DNA of 64,000 nucleotides. Origin: Vibrio sp. 99-8-1. Lineage in GTDB: Bacteria > Pseudomonadota > Gammaproteobacteria > Enterobacterales > Vibrionaceae. The position numbers and the translations under genes are program-made. Where the stretch lies: positions 1-64,000 of the forward strand of contig NZ_VTXE01000020.1 of NCBI RefSeq assembly GCF_013114595.1, read 5' to 3'. The notes beneath the pieces are model-generated. The model made no database searches. It was not told the DNA's origin and was given only the letters and a program-made list of their open reading frames with translations. This document shows positions 42,948-51,808 of the stretch, piece by piece (within the stretch, counting starts at the first letter, position 1; each line of letters starts with the position of its first letter).

Positions 42948-45371
42948 TTAAATTTCATGCTCTGTTCGAGCAATAATATCGTCCTGAGCATCGGGAGAGA
43001 GGGCAGTGAAGAAAGCAGAGTAGCCTGCCACACGAACCACTAAATCACGGTATTGCTCAGGATTTTTCTTTGCCGCGAGCAGAGTATCCCGAGAAATAAT
43101 GTTGTATTGAACATGCCACCCTTTATGGTGATTAAAGAAAGTTCGAATAAGCATCGAAAGCTTAAGTTTATCTTCCTCAGACTCGACTGCCGCAGGGTTC
43201 AATTTTTGGTTTAGTAACACTCCACCAAGGATTTTGTTGGCCGGAATTTTACCAACCGAGTTATAGACAGCCGTGGGACCTAAGCGATCAGAGCCTGATG
43301 CTGGGCTCGCACCTTCAGCAAGTGGCGTGTTGGCTTTACGACCGTCCGGAGTCGCCATGGTAGACGAGCCAAAAGGCACATTAGCAGAGATGGAGGAGGT
43401 TCCCGCATAGTAGCCTCCGCCTATTGGGCCACGACCATGACGAGTATTTACAAAATTCTCTACCTCATCAATATAGATTTGGTAGGCTTCTGCAAGTAGA
43501 GAGTCAACCGCGTCATTGTCGTTACCGTACTTAGGGGCAAAGTTTAAAATTCGCTGACGAAGTTGCTCCTGTTGAGATGACTGGAAGTTTTCAGCTAGTG
43601 CGTTTGCAAGTTCAGGCTGGGTTATCTGCGCGTCGTCGAAGACCATATGTTTGATTGCGGCGAGGCTATTACCGAGGTTGGCAATGCCGACCTGAAGGCC
43701 AGAGACCCAGTCATATTTTGCGCCGCCTTCTTTGACGGTTTTACCGCGCTCTAGGCAGTTGTCTACTAGCGATGAGCAGAAAATATCGTGCGCTTGCTGT
43801 TCAAGAACTGTGTCGACTACGGTATCTATCTCTATGGACTTACGAGTGTAGTAACGCACTTGATCCGCCCAAGACGCCATAACTTCATCAAAGTTATTGA
43901 AGTTGCCGTCTGCCAGTGACTTATCATGCGCTAAGAATGTTTTACCAGAGGTGGCGTCTTCGCCTTTATTAAGGGCAGCCAACAAAATACGAGCAAAGTT
44001 AATAAAGCTCATGCCGGTACAGCGATACCCCCACTTGCCGGGTACGGCAGTCTCAATGCATCCAATAGAGGCATAGTTGTATGCATCTTGCCGTTCGACT
44101 CCTAAGTTAATGAACTCTGGAATCACAATCTCATCGTTATTGAATGCTGGCATACCAAAGCCACATTTAATGACGTCGATACAGGCCATCAAAAACTGTT
44201 GATTCAAGTTTTGGTGATATCGAACACTTAGATTAGGCTGGGTAGAACGTAATTGACCACAGGATTCTAAAATCACCCATGAGAGGGGATTAACCGCATC
44301 TTCTGCTTCTCCCTTGTTATTGAGTTTTTGACCGCCAATGCAGACATTTTGATAAAGAGGCGAGCCTGCAGACGCCTTAGAGTGCGCACCTGAGCGGATT
44401 TTGTTTACCTCTAGCAGTTTTAACCAACAGCTTTGCAGAAGCTCTATCGCAAAACCTTTGTTTATTTCTCCGCGGCTAATGTCACTGAGATAGTAGTCAT
44501 TTAAATACTGATCCATTCTTCCGAATGAAAGCGAGTGACCATTAGATTCAAGCTGCAGTATTAGCTGTACGAAATAGCACAGCTGTAGCGCTTGCCAAAA
44601 GTTATCAGGTGCGTGATAGGCGACATGGCGGCAGTTATTCGCGATGGTTTCAAGTTCTTCTTTGCGTTTTGCTCGTGTCTCTTTTAACGCCATTTCTGCA
44701 GCTAAGGTTGCGTAGCTGGCGATATGTTGCTGGATGGCGGATAGAACGATTTCAGTGGCTTTATAGAACTGCTCTTTCTTTAAGCCATCGAACGTTGCGG
44801 TGTCATTGTTGCTGCGGTATTGACGTACTTCGTTGATGAGTCCGTTCATGCCAAGGGATAAGATCTTTTCGTTATCTACCGCTAGGTGTGCATCTCCTGA
44901 GGTCATATTGCCTTCAGCTTTGATGATGGTGGTGGCAAGAATCGCTTGCTGTTCTTCGCTAAATAGCCCGTAACAGCGATCTTGAACCGTTTTACCTCGC
45001 CAATAAGGTGTTAGGGCGTGTATTGTTTCTTTATCTTGGTTACTCACCGCAAAACCGGCTCCCGGCCTGTCAGCAAGTTCATCAATTTCGCTTTCAATCC
45101 AACGCACTGTGTATTCAGGGAAAATTGGTGCAGCACGCAGTTTGCTGGCTTGGTTTCCAACTATCAGTTCATCGTTCTTAATCCAAATCGTCCGTGTTTC
45201 AAGGTGCTCTTTTAAAGCTAACGCTCTTTGGATGATGATCGGCTTATCTTCATTCGCTTTATAAGCATTGGTATAAGCCTGTGCTCGCTCGGTACAGATA
45301 GGAGGGGTAACGATATTAACCAATTCTGATTTGTGAGATTTGATGCGCTCAGGTAGAAAATGTAACTCCAT
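42948..45371 (-). CDS. ybiW: Glycyl radical enzyme, YbiW (PflF) type
   Basis: 807 residues of the PFL/glycerol-dehydratase-like family. The active-site cysteine is Cys438 in S-I-G-C-I-E, followed by Glu440, the C-x-E pair of eliminating (dehydratase-type) members, rather than the C-C pair of true pyruvate formate-lyase. The radical glycine is Gly783 in R-V-A-G-Y-S-A. The enzyme therefore probably removes water from a polyol or sugar phosphate instead of cleaving pyruvate. In E. coli the same trio ybiY-ybiW-fsaA is clustered, and I recall a proposal that this type converts 1,5-anhydroglucitol-6-phosphate to a deoxyketose phosphate. Oxygen-sensitive. Confidence 0.85.
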   Translation of the reverse strand: MELHFLPERIKSHKSELVNIVTPPICTERAQAYTNAYKANEDKPIIIQRALALKEHLETRTIWIKNDELIVGNQASKLRAAPIFPEYTVRWIESEIDELADRPGAGFAVSNQDKETIHALTPYWRGKTVQDRCYGLFSEEQQAILATTIIKAEGNMTSGDAHLAVDNEKILSLGMNGLINEVRQYRSNNDTATFDGLKKEQFYKATEIVLSAIQQHIASYATLAAEMALKETRAKRKEELETIANNCRHVAYHAPDNFWQALQLCYFVQLILQLESNGHSLSFGRMDQYLNDYYLSDISRGEINKGFAIELLQSCWLKLLEVNKIRSGAHSKASAGSPLYQNVCIGGQKLNNKGEAEDAVNPLSWVILESCGQLRSTQPNLSVRYHQNLNQQFLMACIDVIKCGFGMPAFNNDEIVIPEFINLGVERQDAYNYASIGCIETAVPGKWGYRCTGMSFINFARILLAALNKGEDATSGKTFLAHDKSLADGNFNNFDEVMASWADQVRYYTRKSIEIDTVVDTVLEQQAHDIFCSSLVDNCLERGKTVKEGGAKYDWVSGLQVGIANLGNSLAAIKHMVFDDAQITQPELANALAENFQSSQQEQLRQRILNFAPKYGNDNDAVDSLLAEAYQIYIDEVENFVNTRHGRGPIGGGYYAGTSSISANVPFGSSTMATPDGRKANTPLAEGASPASGSDRLGPTAVYNSVGKIPANKILGGVLLNQKLNPAAVESEEDKLKLSMLIRTFFNHHKGWHVQYNIISRDTLLAAKKNPEQYRDLVVRVAGYSAFFTALSPDAQDDIIARTEHEI

Positions 45372-45373
45372 AA

Positions 45374-46273
45374 TTAACCTCTTACAGTTACGTTAAGTTG
45401 AGTGTTCTCTCTTGCGTATAGCTGTGCTCTTTCTAGTAACTCAGGATTGTTGAGTGGTTTGTCAGAACAAAGATAAGGCATATCGAGGAGACGATATTTG
45501 TTGATCCCTAGTGTGTGGTAGGGAAGTAAGTGAAGTTCGTTGCAGCTTTCAAGTGAAGCGGCAAAGTTAATGATCTCTTTCAGTTCGTCATCGGTGTCAT
45601 TGAACTCAGCAACGACAGGAACGCGAATAACGATGCGTTTAGCGATGGAATCTAACTGTTTTAAGTTGCTTTTAATGCGTTTGGCTGAGCCTTTTGCCCA
45701 GCTGAAAAATTTTTCATCATCGGTATGTTTTAAGTCCGCAAGCCAGCTGTCTATATGAGGTGCGGTTTGTTGTATGTTTTTCCATGGCACGTGCAGGCAG
45801 GTTTCAATGGCGGTCGAGACACCATGTTGTTTAAGTTTTTCTGCTAATACGGAGACCAAACTTGCTTGCATTAAAGGTTCGCCACCAGAAAAAGTGACAC
45901 CGCCGCCGCTTTGATCGTAGAAAGGTTTGTCTTTCATTAAGGTATCGAACAACTCTTCAGCTTTCGACTGTTGACCAACGACAGTAAGGGCTTGAGTAGG
46001 GCAGAGATCTTGCAACGCAATGAGTTGCTCTTGATTAAGCATTTGTCGGTTAATAGTAACTTTTCCGTTTGAGCGCTCAATAGCACTGCCTTGATTGCAG
46101 CATAAAGAGCAGTCGTTAAGGCAACTGCGTTCATCAAACAAAAGAGAGTACTTTTCACTGCGACTTTCAGGATTTTGGCACCATGGGCAAGCGAGGCTAC
46201 ATCCCTTAAGAAATAAAATTGAACGAATACCGTCACCATCGTGAGTTGAAAATCGTTGAATGTTGAAATGCAT
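45374..46273 (-). CDS. ybiY: Glycyl radical enzyme activating protein (YbiY type)
   Basis: 299 residues, radical SAM. The [4Fe-4S] motif is C-S-L-A-C-P-W-C (Cys-x3-Cys-x2-Cys near residue 25). A ferredoxin-like insert follows with C-L-N-D-C-S-L-C-C and a later L-C-P, as in activases of dehydratase-type glycyl radical enzymes. G-G-V-T-F-S-G-G-E-P is the SAM-binding segment. It precedes its target enzyme by 2 bp. Confidence 0.93.
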   Translation of the reverse strand: MHFNIQRFSTHDGDGIRSILFLKGCSLACPWCQNPESRSEKYSLLFDERSCLNDCSLCCNQGSAIERSNGKVTINRQMLNQEQLIALQDLCPTQALTVVGQQSKAEELFDTLMKDKPFYDQSGGGVTFSGGEPLMQASLVSVLAEKLKQHGVSTAIETCLHVPWKNIQQTAPHIDSWLADLKHTDDEKFFSWAKGSAKRIKSNLKQLDSIAKRIVIRVPVVAEFNDTDDELKEIINFAASLESCNELHLLPYHTLGINKYRLLDMPYLCSDKPLNNPELLERAQLYARENTQLNVTVRG

Positions 46274-46474
46274 GCCTATTACCTTTGTCTCAATGGTTAA
46301 ATACTAACGATCGCCAAGTTAGCTTACCGTTCATTTCTGATTTACTTTTATTAAATGAAGTTTGAATGCTTTCAAATGAAATTTCAATTGATTTATATCA
46401 AGATCTGATTCGATTGTCAGATCTATAGTGACCGAAACAACAAATGGTCTTATTGAATATGAGAGATATTAGAA
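46274..46474. promoter_or_regulatory. Divergent promoter region of activase and fsa, with perfect FNR box at 46388-46401
   Basis: TTGATTTATATCAA at 46388-46401 matches the FNR consensus exactly. AAATGAAGTTTGAATGCTTT followed by CAAATGAAATTTCAA contains several TTTGAA/TTTCAA words that could bind the DeoR regulator. Placed between two divergent genes, the site can make both anaerobically induced. Confidence 0.65.
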
Positions 46475-47149
46475 ATGATTGAACTTTACTTAGACACCGC
46501 AGATGTAGAACAAACCCAGCGTTTTAATCAATGTTTACCCCTTAAGGGCATTACCACGAATCCGACTATTCTCGCTAAGTCTCGACAAGGCCTTACTGAT
46601 ACACTAAAAGAGATGCAGAGTGTTTTGGGAGGCACTCCGCGCTTTCATGCACAAGTAGTGAGTAACACCATTGAAGGTATGGTAGAAGAAGCTCAACAGC
46701 TCAATGAGTTGCCCTATGATATTGTGGTTAAAGTGCCTGCGACAGAGAATGGATTAGCGGCGATTAAACGCATTAAAGCACAAGGCATTCAAGTATTAGC
46801 AACTGCGATATATTCTGCCCAACAAGGATTTCTCGCAGCACTGTGTGGCGCCGACTATCTAGCGCCATACGTTAACCGAATTGATGCAATGAACGGTAAT
46901 GGGGTAGAGGTTGTTGCAGATCTGCAACTTCTGCTCGACCAAAATCAGCTTCCGGCAAAAATCTTAGCGGCGAGTTTTAAAAACACGCAACAAGCAATGG
47001 AAGTGATGAAACTAGGCATTGAAGCGATTACGCTGCCTGTAGATGTCGCCGCGGCAATGTTTGCCCACCCCGCTGTTGAGCCAGCTGTCGCTCAATTTGA
47101 TAAAGACTGGAAAGAAGCATTTGGTGACAAGCGTTCATTTGAAAGCTAA
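46475..47149 (+). CDS. fsa: Fructose-6-phosphate aldolase (FSA/TalC family)
   Basis: 224 residues, typical of the short transaldolase-like FSA proteins. The Schiff-base lysine is Lys86 in V-V-K-V-P-A-T, with N-P-T-I-L-A-K near residue 29. FSA cleaves ketose phosphates such as fructose-6-phosphate or 1-deoxy analogues to glyceraldehyde-3-phosphate plus a C3 ketone. Divergent from the activase/ybiW genes, it is probably the next step of their pathway. Confidence 0.93.
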   Translation: MIELYLDTADVEQTQRFNQCLPLKGITTNPTILAKSRQGLTDTLKEMQSVLGGTPRFHAQVVSNTIEGMVEEAQQLNELPYDIVVKVPATENGLAAIKRIKAQGIQVLATAIYSAQQGFLAALCGADYLAPYVNRIDAMNGNGVEVVADLQLLLDQNQLPAKILAASFKNTQQAMEVMKLGIEAITLPVDVAAAMFAHPAVEPAVAQFDKDWKEAFGDKRSFES

Positions 47150-47184
47150 GAGAATAACGTAACATTGGATATTTCAAGGTATAA

Positions 47185-47204
47185 AGAGGCGAATAGTCGC
47201 CTCT
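47185..47204 (+). terminator. Hairpin after fsa
   Basis: AGAGGCGA-ATAG-TCGCCTCT, a perfect 8-bp stem 35 bp after the stop, without a T-tract. Confidence 0.55.
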
Positions 47205-47352
47205 ACTGACATGTTAGCTACTTATCTTATCAACAGCGTTGATGCCTTAAATCAGCGAGTTAAGTTCACTTGCCGCTATAAATCTCTTTTGATCTTGCGC
47301 AACTAATGATAACTTGGCTTCAATACTTGAATTGTAAAGGAATGTTACTTTC

Positions 47353-48534
47353 ATGTTCTCAAATCTACCAGTACCACTTCAGGATCCTATCCTCTCTTTA
47401 TCCGTTGCGTATCGTAACGATCCCCGCTCAGAAAAAGTAGATCTTGGCATCGGCGTATATAAAAACAGCCAAGGCCAAACGCCAATTATGCAGGCGGTTA
47501 AAGAAGCACAAATCATACTATCTGAAACTCAAACCAGTAAAGCGTATGTTGGCTTGGCGGGTTGCGAGCAGTTTAATCAATCTATGGTTGATCTATTGCT
47601 GTCAGGGACATCAGCAATGGACAGAGTCTCGGCCATTCAAACCCCCGGTGCGAGTGGGGCATTACGCATGCTTGGAGATTTAATTTCCGTAGCGCAACCG
47701 GGTACGACCGTTTGGCTAAGTAATCCAAGCTATGTTAACCATAAACCTGTTATGCAGGCTGCGGGCTTAAATGTTCGTCACTATCGTTACTTTAGTGCTG
47801 AAACCAAACAAGTTGATACCGCGGCGATGTTAGAGGATATTGCACAAGCTGGCCCCAAAGACGTGGTACTACTGCACGGTTGTTGTCATAACCCGACCGG
47901 AGCAGATATTGACTTTGATTGCTGGAAGGCGATTACTAAGCTAAGCCATAAAAATGGTTTCTTACCCTTTATTGATATCGCTTATCAAGGCTTTGGTGAC
48001 GGTTTGCAAGAAGACGCCAAAGGTCTTAGATATATGGCCGATAACTTGCCTGAGTGCTTAATTACCACTTCTTGTTCGAAAAACTTCGGTCTGTATCGTG
48101 AAAGAACCGGCGCGGCGATTGTGATAGGTAATGATAAATCGCAAGCGGATAATGCTAAAGGCAAACTAATGCAGCTTGCCCGAGCTACTTACACCATGCC
48201 GCCAGATCATGGTGCCGCGTTAGTAAGAACCATACTTTCAAGCGATGCATTAACTCAAACATGGAAAAATGAGTTAGAAACAATGCAGTCCAGATTGGTT
48301 AATTTGCGAGCAGCACTTTGCAACGAATTCCGCTCAGTTCACAAATCGCAACAGTTTGATTTTATAGAAAGTCACAAAGGTATGTTTACTGTGCTAGGTT
48401 TTACTGAAGCACAAATGAGTAAGTTAAGAGAAAGCTACGGTATTTATGGTGTAGGTGATGGTCGAATTAATATTGCAGGCCTGACGGAAAAAGACATCCC
48501 TTATGTAGCAGATGCAATTATTAACGTCTTATAA
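47353..48534 (+). CDS. Aspartate/aromatic amino acid aminotransferase (class I, AspC/TyrB type)
   Basis: 393 residues, close to the 396-397 of AspC and TyrB. It has the F-x-x-L-P-V-P-L-Q-D-P-I-L-S-L start, N-P-T-G-A-D near the middle, the PLP lysine in S-C-S-K-N-F-G-L-Y and the substrate-binding arginine in the late G-R-I-N-I-A-G-L segment. It transfers amino groups between aspartate or aromatic amino acids and 2-oxoglutarate. I cannot decide between AspC and TyrB specificity. AAGGA lies 11 bases upstream. Confidence 0.9.
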   Translation: MFSNLPVPLQDPILSLSVAYRNDPRSEKVDLGIGVYKNSQGQTPIMQAVKEAQIILSETQTSKAYVGLAGCEQFNQSMVDLLLSGTSAMDRVSAIQTPGASGALRMLGDLISVAQPGTTVWLSNPSYVNHKPVMQAAGLNVRHYRYFSAETKQVDTAAMLEDIAQAGPKDVVLLHGCCHNPTGADIDFDCWKAITKLSHKNGFLPFIDIAYQGFGDGLQEDAKGLRYMADNLPECLITTSCSKNFGLYRERTGAAIVIGNDKSQADNAKGKLMQLARATYTMPPDHGAALVRTILSSDALTQTWKNELETMQSRLVNLRAALCNEFRSVHKSQQFDFIESHKGMFTVLGFTEAQMSKLRESYGIYGVGDGRINIAGLTEKDIPYVADAIINVL

Positions 48535-48562
48535 AAACAATAAAAATGGCTTAGGAGTATTT

Positions 48563-49213
48563 ATGATCAGTTATAAATCGACAATATCGGTACTGTTTTG
48601 TTTTTCTTTGGTGGCGTGTTCTACAACCAGTGTTCAAACTGACTCAACTGTAGATCAAAAGCCTGCGACTGAAGTTAAAACAGAGCAACCAGTAGTAAAT
48701 CCTGAACCTGACGTTGTTGTAGAAAAGCCAGTTGAAGTGGTTGAAGAGAAACCTGAACAAAAACCGCAGCCACTTCCGACTAAAACAGCAGATGGTAAGT
48801 TGATTTTAGGTGAACAAGAGTGGGTCTTTATCCCTGGGTTGGATAAAAGTTTTAAAGCCAGAGTGGACACAGGTGCAACCACATCTTCTATTAGCGCAGT
48901 AGATATTGTTCGCTTTGAACGTGATGGTAAAGACTGGGTGAAATTTAAAATTGAGCATGACAATATTTCATCGAATGAAATCAGTTTGCCAATTTTGCGT
49001 TGGGCTAAAGTAAAGCAGTCCGGATCGGAAGAGATACAGAAGCGTCCAGTGGTAACCGCCTGGATAGAAATTGGCGATCTTAAAGATAAAGCGGATTTCA
49101 CTCTATCGGATAGGAATCACTTAGAATTTCCTGTTCTTTTAGGAAGAAGTTTCTTCCGTGATGTGGCGCTGGTGGATATTGGCCGTAAATTTGTACAACC
49201 GAAAAAGAAATAG
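48563..49213 (+). CDS. Retropepsin-like (RimK/LysX-associated, 'ATP-dependent zinc protease') lipoprotein
   Basis: 216 residues from the ATG at 48563, preceded by AGGAG; an earlier in-frame start lies inside the aminotransferase gene. A signal peptide with lipobox L-V-A-C is followed by a proline/valine/glutamate-rich linker (about 22-75), then a single aspartic-protease-like domain with R-V-D-T-G-A-T-T-S-S-I-S and V-L-L-G-R-S-F-F. Members are annotated as zinc proteases but carry the retropepsin D-T-G motif. It should sit in the periplasm. Substrate unknown. Confidence 0.82.
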   Translation: MISYKSTISVLFCFSLVACSTTSVQTDSTVDQKPATEVKTEQPVVNPEPDVVVEKPVEVVEEKPEQKPQPLPTKTADGKLILGEQEWVFIPGLDKSFKARVDTGATTSSISAVDIVRFERDGKDWVKFKIEHDNISSNEISLPILRWAKVKQSGSEEIQKRPVVTAWIEIGDLKDKADFTLSDRNHLEFPVLLGRSFFRDVALVDIGRKFVQPKKK

Positions 49214-49217
49214 TGAT

Positions 49218-49248
49218 ATCCCCGTTAAGCGTATGACTTAGCGGGGAT
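49218..49248. terminator. Bidirectional terminator between convergent genes
   Basis: Near-perfect 12-bp stem ATCCCCGTTAAG / CTTAGCGGGGAT with one G-T pair, followed by TATTTTATC. Confidence 0.85.
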
Positions 49249-49256
49249 TATTTTAT

Positions 49257-49862
49257 CTATTGGGGCTGTTTGTATTTGATGGCGAACACTATCAATGAAA
49301 CTATCGCGCCTAATGTGTCACAAAGCATGTCTTTTTGTGCATCCCATATATCTCCCTGAGAACCAAGAAAAGCGATGCCTTCATCTCCTCCGGCAATAGC
49401 CGCATACCACCATTCGATGATCTCGTACCCCGCGGCAACACTCATCATTGCAAACAGTCCAAACAGTGCAGAGAGCAACTTGTTGCTGTGACCGTTTTTA
49501 TAGAGAAACTCAGCAATTGGGAAAGCGTAAAGTCCGATAGAGAAGTGGGCTACGCGGTCAAAATTGTTTCTCTCTGAGCCAATCAGTTGGTTAAACCAAT
49601 CAAAGGGAACTTCTGCAAAAGTGTACTTAGATCCTATGGTGTGCAACACCAGCCAAATAAACATCATAACGTATGCAGTGCGGCTAAAACTAAATTTAGC
49701 TGACAGTAGAAGTATGCCTGCCAGTATTAAAACCGCAGGAATAATCTCAGCAAACCAAACGGCTCTGGACAAAGGGTCAACAGCGGAAAACAGTAACACT
49801 AACCCATAGAGAGCGGTTAAAAGTTTAACGGTGCCAGTTAAGGGTTTTATTGATGCTGACAT
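49257..49862 (-). CDS. yjdF: YjdF-type (DUF2238) inner-membrane protein
   Basis: 201 residues with six hydrophobic helices. The family signature is G-D-I-W-D-A-Q-K-D-M-L-C-D-T-L-G-A near the C-terminus, with N-F-D-R-V-A-H-F-S-I-G-L in the middle. Function unknown. The ribosome binding site is weak. Confidence 0.87.
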   Translation of the reverse strand: MSASIKPLTGTVKLLTALYGLVLLFSAVDPLSRAVWFAEIIPAVLILAGILLLSAKFSFSRTAYVMMFIWLVLHTIGSKYTFAEVPFDWFNQLIGSERNNFDRVAHFSIGLYAFPIAEFLYKNGHSNKLLSALFGLFAMMSVAAGYEIIEWWYAAIAGGDEGIAFLGSQGDIWDAQKDMLCDTLGAIVSLIVFAIKYKQPQ

Positions 49863-50039
49863 AGGGATACTCTCATAAACATATTTTATACGGTATAATT
49901 ATGAACACTGTACAATTAAGGACGAAAAATTGCAATCCATAAGCAAATGTTATCAATATACAAAACAATTCTGTATATAAAACAAAGCTATAGATGCAAT
50001 TCTAAATAGTAGAGAGCTTTCGTTAACTTAGATAAGCGA

Positions 50040-51686
50040 CTAGCGGAACTGCGCTTTTCTCATCCGGTTTAATGTCGCCATCACATCAATGGTTCTTGGT
50101 TTAGCTAAATCACCGTACGCTGGCATTGTCGCTTTCCAATCGCCTTGTAAAAGTGACTTAATTGCTTCTGCTGGATCGTTACACCATCCCGGTTGCTGAG
50201 CCAGTTGAAACCACAGCCAGCCAATGGCGTTAACCTGATTGGAGGATTCAAGCTGTTCCAACGCTGTTAGGTCAACAAATTCTTTGCCGAAGCGAAGAGA
50301 GGTGAGGCCTTTTGCTGAAACTCGAAACTTGCCATCAGCCAGAATCTTTTGCAATGCTGCGGCATTAAGCGAGCGAGATTGAATTGTTTGGAAAGCGTCG
50401 CGATTTTCATGCACCCTTTGGCTAGGGTGAAGCTTGATAATTTCTTGAGCTTTTTCTGATACATCAACCGCTTGATAGTCATGCATCTGGATAACAGTAT
50501 CAGCCACATCTAGGTAATCACCAGAGCCACCCATAACAATGATCGTTGAGATCCCTTGCTGATCTCTTAGCTGATCAATGCGATCAACTAAAGGGGTGAT
50601 TGGCTCATCGCCTTTATTAACAAGCGCTTGCATGCGCTCATCACGGATCATAAAGTTGGTGGCAGAGGTATCTTCATCAATAAGAATAGTGCTCACCCCT
50701 GATTCCACTGACTCTTGTAACCATGCAGCTTGCGATGTCGAACCAGAAGCATCTTGAGTAGAAAAAGACTCAGTACTCTTATTTTGCGGCAGATGATTAA
50801 TATAGTTGGAGAGGTTTAATGCATGAACACAACGGCCATCTTCTGCTCGTATTTTCATTGCATCGTGATTGGTGACGATGCCTTCTCGGCCATCTCCCGG
50901 AATATGGTTGTATATGGAGCGTTCAATCGCGTTCAGTAGCGTTGATTTACCGTGAAAGCCACCACCAACGATAACCGTGATGCCTTTGGCAATGCCCATT
51001 CCTTTGACCTTGCCATTATTGGGTGTCTCTAACTCTACCTCTAATTCTTTAGGGGATTGAAACGCGACAGCGTCTTTCATTGGAAGGTCACAGTTACCGG
51101 CGGATCTTGGTAGTATGCTGCCATTGCTCACAAATGCCGTTAGGTTCTGTTGGTTTAGTTGCTCGCGTAGTGCGTGTTGATTTTCGATAGTTTCGCAGTG
51201 GCTAATCAACGCCTCTTTATCTAGCTCGCGTTCAATGGTTGATTTTCGGATCATTTTAGGCAAGTGAAAGGTAAGAATATTCAGCGCTTTCTTAGCCAAA
51301 ATATTACGCCCTTCGGCAGGCAGATTGACACGAAACCTTAACTCAATGCCGTGTTCGGTAAACAGTACGGCGCTGTTATCTAAAACCGTTTGACCGGTTG
51401 TAGCTATGGTCAGGTTATTGTCTTGTTTGGCGAAATCAGAAAATGTACGAGCAATAAAGTCGCGAGCGGCAATCTGGTAAGTTTCAGAACGTTGTTGTAG
51501 CCAATCTAAGCCTGTTAAAGACCAAGCACGAGTGGCGCGTAAGCGTGATGCACTCGCGTAGGGGTCACCTTGAACATGGTCTATGTACAGTTGGTAGTCT
51601 TCAAAATCATATTGACCTTTAATGGTTTGATAAGCGCGGTAGTTTTGCTTTTCGAGTTTCTTTAGTTTTGAGACTAGGTGATCCAT
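50040..51686 (-). CDS. ABC-class P-loop ATPase (PF09818-type)
   Basis: 548 residues. The P-loop G-G-G-F-H-G-K-S-T-L-L-N-A-I is near residue 237, and G-D-G-R-E and the Walker B region T-I-L-I-D-E-D-T-S-A-T-N-F-M follow, as in the family of soluble 'predicted ATPases of the ABC class'. There are no membrane helices. Nucleic-acid-related roles have been suggested for the family, but none is established. Stands alone. Confidence 0.87.
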   Translation of the reverse strand: MDHLVSKLKKLEKQNYRAYQTIKGQYDFEDYQLYIDHVQGDPYASASRLRATRAWSLTGLDWLQQRSETYQIAARDFIARTFSDFAKQDNNLTIATTGQTVLDNSAVLFTEHGIELRFRVNLPAEGRNILAKKALNILTFHLPKMIRKSTIERELDKEALISHCETIENQHALREQLNQQNLTAFVSNGSILPRSAGNCDLPMKDAVAFQSPKELEVELETPNNGKVKGMGIAKGITVIVGGGFHGKSTLLNAIERSIYNHIPGDGREGIVTNHDAMKIRAEDGRCVHALNLSNYINHLPQNKSTESFSTQDASGSTSQAAWLQESVESGVSTILIDEDTSATNFMIRDERMQALVNKGDEPITPLVDRIDQLRDQQGISTIIVMGGSGDYLDVADTVIQMHDYQAVDVSEKAQEIIKLHPSQRVHENRDAFQTIQSRSLNAAALQKILADGKFRVSAKGLTSLRFGKEFVDLTALEQLESSNQVNAIGWLWFQLAQQPGWCNDPAEAIKSLLQGDWKATMPAYGDLAKPRTIDVMATLNRMRKAQFR

Positions 51687-51808
51687 AAATAATCGTACTT
51701 CTCTTTGGTAACATTGGCGGGTCCAATGTTATTCGATATTAAGGCGGCGATTATAAAAAACCTTGTTCAATATAGCAAAATTACTTCTAAGGCTAAGCAC
51801 TATTGGCT

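Noticed and set aside
42948..45371. True pyruvate formate-lyase (PflB)
   Set aside because: The active site is C-I-E with a single cysteine, not the C-C pair, and the activase has a ferredoxin-like insert.
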